From assembly GCF_964340395.1 (NCBI RefSeq), contig NC_135565.1:11134242-11149241 (forward strand): a stretch of DNA of 15,000 nt, written 5' to 3'. Below are positions 9,173-15,000 of the stretch, piece by piece; the stretch's first letter is position 1; every line of letters begins with the position of its first letter. The stretch is from Glandiceps talaboti. Taxonomy: Eukaryota > Hemichordata > Enteropneusta > Spengelidae. Below the pieces are notes generated by a model that saw only the letters and a list, made by a program, of their open reading frames with translations, did no database searches and was not told where the DNA came from. The position numbers and the translations under genes were made by a program.

Positions 9173-9228
9173 TATATCGTCCTGAAAATGTGTTGCTGTG
9201 CTTTATGTATACAAACTTAGATTGCCTG

Positions 9229-9302
9229 GTGTTGTGTTGTGTTGTGTTGTGTTGTGTTGTGTTGTGTTGTGTTGTGTTGTGTTGTGTTGTGTTGCGTTGC
9301 GT
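9229..9302 (+). repeat. (GTTGT)n pentanucleotide microsatellite
   Basis: About 14 GTTGT units, the last ones mutated to GTTGC. Located 57 bases after the preceding pentanucleotide array. Confidence 0.97.
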
Positions 9303-9811
9303 TTTCTTATACGACCGTTTTTGAGTAATGGGAAAAAGGTTGCTCTTTTGGCACGAGTAACAATATATTATCCATCTAGGAACTATTTTGTTGCATGCAT
9401 CGCTTGGAAAATATACGATGCGTATCGGACACTTTCCAATCAACAGGACAACATAGTATCTTTCGGAAATTAGCTACAGTCACTCGTTATCAGTTTATAT
9501 TTTGAAAAAAGGTTTGTGTGCTATCTGTCAACGCTAGGAGAAGTACTAGCGATGACGCCCGGTGTTACGGGTCTCAGTTCTTACGTACCACCAGAAACGT
9601 CACTATAAGATAGTGTTTTCAGAAGTGAGTGTGCTTCACCAACATGGTGGCCATCTATATGTACAATATTAATCGTTTTCCTTCATGAATTGATAGTCAA
9701 TGTTTCATTCATAGGGATAATGGAAACAAAATGTAGAGAGAGATACAATGATATGGGTGTATTTTCTGCAAACTGAAGGCACCTGTAGTGTTCCGACCAC
9801 TAATCTCTCAA
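9303..9811. other. Non-coding stretch
   Basis: Unique sequence. CGCTAG at 9532-9537 and CTAGCG at 9546-9551 make a tiny hairpin. No gene was recognised. Confidence 0.55.
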
Positions 9812-9834
9812 TCCCTTTCTCTCCCCCCCTCTCT

Positions 9835-11440
<1,606 letters not shown>

Positions 11441-11490
11441 AAGGGAACGGAAGGGACGGGAAGGGAAGGGAGGGAGGGGAAGGGAAGGGG
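11441..11490 (+). repeat. GGGAA/GGGA purine repeat
   Basis: Short imperfect array of GGGAA and GGGA units with at least six G-triplets, so plus-strand G-quadruplex formation is conceivable. Confidence 0.85.
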
Positions 11491-11563
11491 TTTTAGAAAA
11501 AATCTGATTAAGAAGGAAGCAAGGTTCTGGTTTATAATTTATATAGTTTGCCATTTCAATTGG

Positions 11564-11617
11564 TGTTTGTTTGTTTGTTTGTTTGTTTGTTTGTTTGTTT
11601 GTTTGTTTGTTGTTTGT
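11564..11617 (+). repeat. (GTTT)n microsatellite
   Basis: About 13 GTTT units. It lies roughly 170 bases downstream of the stop codon of the minus-strand neuropeptide gene, so it may fall in that gene's 3' flank. Confidence 0.95.
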
Positions 11618-11782
11618 GACCTCGTGTTCATAGAGTAGATACTGGTATAGTGGTGGGACTATATATAGATTGGTAATTATTATCTGTTTTTTTGTCTTTG
11701 CTTTGGGGGTGGGGATGGGTGAGGATGGGAAAGGGAATGAAGGGAGAGGGTTGTTTATAACTTCTTCAGAGTTGAAGCTGTT

Positions 11783-12130
11783 CTAGTATGTAATTACACT
11801 CCCAGCATTATTCACGCCTAAATAAAACTCACTGTGTTGGGAACTTCTGACGAAGTCGACTCTTCGCTTATTGGTTTCCTGTAAGGTGTTGAATTCAGCC
11901 ACAGTTAGAGCACTTTGCCGACGTTTACCAAAGCGTAATAGAGCTGCTGGCAAAGGTTTACCAGTACCAGAGATAGCCTTTGATGAATCTAATCTACGAC
12001 TCCGAAAACACGACCGACAGGGGCGTTTACCTGGTCTGTTATTGCCGACTTGACAGCCTGTCTCTGTCATGAAGAGACACAGTACCAGAATGATAGCAAA
12101 GATTACTAGTTTGACATCGTTTATAAACAT
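11783..12130 (-). CDS. RFamide neuropeptide precursor, kisspeptin-like (115 aa)
   Basis: Seen: from the ATG at 12130 the frame encodes 115 residues. Residues 6-21 are strongly hydrophobic (a signal peptide, likely cut near Gly25-Cys26/Gln27). Then come a Gly-Lys-Arg at 34-36, a CxxC segment PCRSCF at 37-42, a basic RSRR at 43-46, and a 21-residue stretch ending PLPAALLRF at 59-67. Next are Gly68 (amide donor), a KRR cleavage site at 69-71, a linker, a second KRR at 88-90, and a 25-residue tail. Known: Gly plus dibasic residues is the standard prohormone-convertase and amidation signal, giving an LRF-amide. Vertebrate kisspeptins end in LRF-amide, and echinoderm kisspeptin-type precursors, as I recall, carry a cysteine pair in one peptide. 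Inferred: a secreted ligand of a kisspeptin-type G-protein-coupled receptor. I chose this Met rather than the upstream one at 12196 because a 3' splice site lies between them. Other RFamide families remain possible. Neuropeptide precursor 0.85; kisspeptin type about 0.5. Confidence 0.8.
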   Translation of the reverse strand: MFINDVKLVIFAIILVLCLFMTETGCQVGNNRPGKRPCRSCFRSRRLDSSKAISGTGKPLPAALLRFGKRRQSALTVAEFNTLQETNKRRVDFVRSSQHSEFYLGVNNAGSVITY

Positions 12131-12146
12131 TGTGCTACCAATGTAT

Positions 12147-12165
12147 CTGAAAAAAAGAAAAGAAT
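12147..12165 (-). other. 3' splice site before the neuropeptide coding exon
   Basis: On the minus strand a pyrimidine-rich tract (ttcttttctttttttc) ends in AG at 12148-12147. The exon would begin at 12146, with only 16 bases of 5' untranslated sequence before the ATG at 12130. This implies an upstream non-coding first exon and an intron that contains the TACTG satellite. Without splicing, the frame would extend to a Met at 12196, which would put 22 extra residues before the signal peptide and is less natural. Confidence 0.65.
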
Positions 12166-12304
12166 GAAACAAATCTTGTTTAATATCTTTATACATAACG
12201 CACAGATTTCACATATTATGTTTATATGTATTGTCCAGACTCCTGCACTTTGACGTTTTGTGCTGTGTTATAACATGCTAGTCTGGACTGTACATTAATG
12301 CACT

Positions 12305-13405
12305 TTACTATACATTACTGTTACAGTGCTGTACTTACTGTTACAGTGCTGTACTTACTGTACTGTACTGTACTTACTGTACTGTACTGTACTGTACTGT
12401 ACTGTACTATACTATACCTGTACTGTACTGTACTGTACTGTACTGTACTGTACTGTACTGTACTATACCTGTACTGTACTTACTGTACTGTACTATACTA
12501 TACCTGTACTGTACTGTACTGTACTTTACTGTACTATACTATACCTGTACTGTACTGTACTGTACTGTACTGTACTGTACTGTACTGTACTGTACTGTAC
12601 TATACCTGTACTGTACTTACTGTACTGTACTGTACTGTACTGTACTGTACTGTACTGTACTGTACTGTACTGTACTGTACTGTACTATACCTGTACTATA
12701 CTGTACTGTACTGTACTGTACTGTACTATACATGTACTGTACTGTACTGTACTTACTGTACTGTACTGTACTGTACTGTACTGTACTGTACTGTACTGTA
12801 CTATACCTGTACTGTACTGTACTGTACTGTACTTACTGTACTGTACTGTACTGTACTGTACTGTACTGTACTGTACTGTACTGTACTGTACTATACCTGT
12901 ACTGTACTGTACTGTACTGTACTGTACTGTACTGTACTGTACTGTACTGTACTGTACTGTACTGTACTGTACTGTACTATACCTGTACTGTTATGTACTG
13001 TACTGTACTGTTATGTACTGTTCTGTACTGCTAATGTACTGTACTGTACTGTACTGTACTGCACTGTACTGTACTGTTACTATACCCTACTCTACTGTAC
13101 TGTACTGTGTTATGCTGTACTGTACTCTACTGTGCTTTGCTATGATGTACTATAGTGTAGTGTATGTATTGTATTGTATTGTATTGTACAATACTGCTAC
13201 AGTGCTGTGCTGTACTATACTACTGTACTGTACTGTATTGTACTGTACTGTTTCAGTGCTATGCTGTACTGTACTGTACTGTACTGTACTATACTGTACA
13301 GTACTGAACTGCACTGTATTGCACTGTACTGTTTCAGTGCTATGCTGTACTGTACTGTACCGTGTACCACACTGCACTGAACTACACTGTACTGCAATGT
13401 ACTTG
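12305..13405. repeat. TACTG pentanucleotide satellite, ~1.1 kb
   Basis: The region is almost entirely TACTG units. The purest stretch, about 12900-12978, is nearly 80 bp without interruption. An ACTATACCTG interruption recurs at 12411, 12462, 12497, 12538, 12599, 12684, 12800, 12890 and 12976, with a variant at 12725, so the array has internal substructure. It starts with a perfect 20 bp duplication (12321-12340 and 12341-12360). Its right end is more degenerate, including a block with tttcagtgctatgctg that repeats 81 bp apart (13251 and 13332). No phase of the pentamer contains a stop codon, so long plus-strand frames (up to 365 codons of Tyr-Cys-Thr-Val-Leu) are artefacts. It probably lies in the first intron of the neuropeptide gene. 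Confidence 0.97.
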
Positions 13406-14338
13406 TGTACTTATTCCAATTAAATTGACGTTAATGTCTAGGTTATCAGAACAAAGTGATAGCACCACGGAAAATGCAATAACTATTATTTTTTATGTCA
13501 GAATTTCCTTCCATCACGAGCTGTCGGCTTGTACATGAAGGAAGTTTGTTTGATTGTATATATGGGGGCAATACTTTGTCATCTTTTATAAAAGGGTATT
13601 TAGTCTTAAAAATTGAAGTTACTGTAAAACATTAACACAATAGGGAAAATATACCATAACGTGTATTCTGCAAGATGAACATTTCAAGTTTTTAAAGTTT
13701 AACGAAAATGGGCTCACGATTCAGATACTAAGTTGTTTTCATGCCCGGAAGGAATGTCTTCCATTCGTAGTGTATTATAAAAAAAGGTTCTTTGCTGATT
13801 CATGCACACGCTTTTCATATTGTTCAATTATTAAGTTGAGACCTTTTTACAAATGTATCGCTTTTCCCCTACGAATATGACTAGATTCAGTGAATTATTA
13901 AAATCATTTCAGTTCCCTCTGGATGGATTTCGCATATTAATAAAATAGTTAACACGTCGGCGACACATGATATCAGATGAATTATCACTTTTAGAAGAAC
14001 CGAACTTTATTTCAGAATTAGTGGTCAGGCTGTCGTTCACTCGACTCGCAGACACTTTCATTTGAAGCTGAGTTAGGTAGACGACAACGTACTCGTCAAA
14101 GACGGCATCACTGGCTATTCAGATCTCAAGCTAAGAAACTATGAAAAGGCGCAACGACGTCAGATAAGTTATTTTTTTTCTTAGTTTTCTACATAGTAAG
14201 CTTTCATCTTCAAGAAGGAGGCCGTTTCTATGTCAATTTTTGTTGTTATCAGTTAAAAAATCATCATCTTTTCGTGTTCCTGAAACCTTACCTCGGTGTT
14301 CACCTACACAGCGAACAATGTAATACGAACTGGTTTGG
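13406..14338. other. Upstream flank or first intron of the neuropeptide gene
   Basis: Unique sequence right of the satellite. A slightly more GC-rich patch at about 13950-14160 contains a CRE-like TGACGTCG on the minus strand near 14155. A 50-codon minus-strand frame starts near 14062 but has no recognisable motif. The donor-like site at 14291 is the only exon signal noted. Confidence 0.45.
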
Positions 14339-14340
14339 GC
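14292..14340 (-). other. Possible 5' untranslated exon with splice donor
   Basis: The minus strand reads CACCGAG then GTAAGG, with GT at 14291-14290. This is the best donor-like match I found between 13.4 and 15 kb on the strand of the neuropeptide gene. Joined to the acceptor at 12147 it would define an intron of about 2.1 kb. The exon's 5' boundary shown here is arbitrary and no core promoter was recognised. Inference only. Confidence 0.15.
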
Positions 14341-14623
14341 TCAAGTCGAGGTGTCAAAACCAAGATCAAATGATTTGGACGTGACAGTAGCCAGTCTATT
14401 TATTCAAGAATTTGTAATGTCAGACAGTCTTTTTATTTTTGGTCAGACGTGTCAAGTCGAGGTGTCAAATCCAAGATCGAATGATTTGGACGTGACAGTA
14501 GCCAGTCTATTCAAGAATTTGTAATGTCAGACAGGCTTTTTATTTTTGGTCAGACGTGTCAAGTCGAGGTGTCAAATCAAAGATCAAATGATTTGGACGT
14601 GACAGTAGCCAGTCTATTCAAGA
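14341..14623 (+). repeat. ~109 bp tandem repeat, two and a half copies
   Basis: Units begin with TCAAGTCGAGGTGTCAAA at 14341 (111 bp), 14452 (107 bp) and 14559 (65 bp, truncated). The first two differ mainly by a 4-base TATT insertion and a few substitutions. The same start preceded by GC (GCTCAAGTCGAG, 14339-14350) recurs as an exact reverse complement at 14754-14765, so the array may sit inside a larger element with short inverted ends. Confidence 0.93.
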
Positions 14624-14809
14624 TATTTTTTTTTTACAATTTACAATCTTTTATCGACTCCGCATACGGTTTGAACAGTTGGTTCTTTTCTTACTTGCAT
14701 ATTGACAACTTCTACAGAATGTATACGTAACGGTATAACGTGAACAATCTGATCTCGACTTGAGCTACCCATCCGTTTTTGTATTTTATTTTATTTTTAT
14801 TTTTTTTCT

Positions 14810-14823
14810 GGGGGGGGGGGGGG
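14810..14823 (+). repeat. G14 homopolymer
   Basis: Fourteen G residues preceded by a T-rich tract. Length is uncertain for the usual homopolymer reasons. Confidence 0.9.
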
Positions 14824-15000
14824 TATTTGGTTATAAGCCTTACTAGATTTTTTTTTTTCATCAAACACGCGTTATGCGATGGCCAGCGAACCGTTCAGGT
14901 CGCTTCAGTTACTTATTTGTCCAATAGTGCATAAGATATAGTAGAAAAAGAGGTAAAATAACAAGTCCGATGTACATCTGTAATAGTTACGTAGAGAACG

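Noticed and set aside
12029-12034. Donor-like CAG|GTAAAC inside the neuropeptide coding exon (minus strand)
   Set aside because: It is the Pro-Gly-Lys codons of a processing site. Splicing there would remove the LRF-amide peptide, and GGTAAA recurs at the other Gly-Lys pairs.
11871-12053. 60-codon plus-strand frame opposite the neuropeptide gene
   Set aside because: Antisense shadow; the minus strand has the signal peptide, processing sites and splice acceptor.
12298-13423. Plus-strand open frames of up to 365 codons rich in Tyr, Cys, Thr, Val and Leu
   Set aside because: Pure translation of the TACTG pentamer, which lacks stops in all phases; no start context, domain or non-repeat segment.

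Overview
The window looks like non-coding, AT-rich genomic DNA from a metazoan. There are no bacterial-style genes, ribosome binding sites or operons. About a fifth of it is simple-sequence or tandem-repeat DNA, and nearly all long open frames are artefacts of those repeats. The exception is a short spliced gene on the minus strand at about 11.8-12.15 kb. It encodes a secreted, amidated neuropeptide precursor: signal peptide, two-cysteine segment, one peptide ending PLPAALLRF-Gly-Lys-Arg-Arg, then a short C-terminal tail. An LRF-amide peptide preceded by a CxxC pair in a basic stretch resembles the kisspeptin-type precursors described from echinoderms and hemichordates. That suggests an invertebrate deuterostome (hemichordate, echinoderm or cephalochordate), but the species cannot be fixed from the sequence.

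Layout. 1-1.9 kb: unique AT-rich DNA with small hairpins (726-787, 1228-1284) and four POU-type octamers in 50 bp (1500-1549). 1.9-4.5 kb: two copies of an 82-85 bp palindromic element in opposite orientation (1902-1983, 4178-4262), a duplicated forkhead-like palindrome (2091-2130), a degenerate repeat whose units carry an octamer (2827-3128), poly-A/poly-G tracts, and a 149 bp inverted repeat (4318-4466). 4.88-5.31 kb: a 21-bp minisatellite in two blocks. 5.9-7.1 kb: three microsatellites (GTAT, ACTC, CCAT/CCAC). 8.06-8.52 kb: a 455 bp MITE-like element with 50 bp terminal inverted repeats. 8.98-9.30 kb: pentanucleotide repeats. 9.84-9.97 kb: (CT)n. 11.44-11.62 kb: GGGAA and GTTT repeats. 11.78-12.15 kb: the neuropeptide coding exon. 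12.3-13.4 kb: a 1.1 kb TACTG satellite just upstream of that exon on the coding strand, probably in its first intron. 14.34-14.62 kb: two and a half copies of a ~109 bp tandem repeat.

Only one gene is well supported, so there is no multi-gene system to describe. The coding exon begins at a good 3' splice site 16 bases before its ATG, so the first exon and promoter lie further right, beyond the satellite; a possible donor is at 14291. No homology search was possible. The kisspeptin assignment rests on precursor architecture and recollection of the family.
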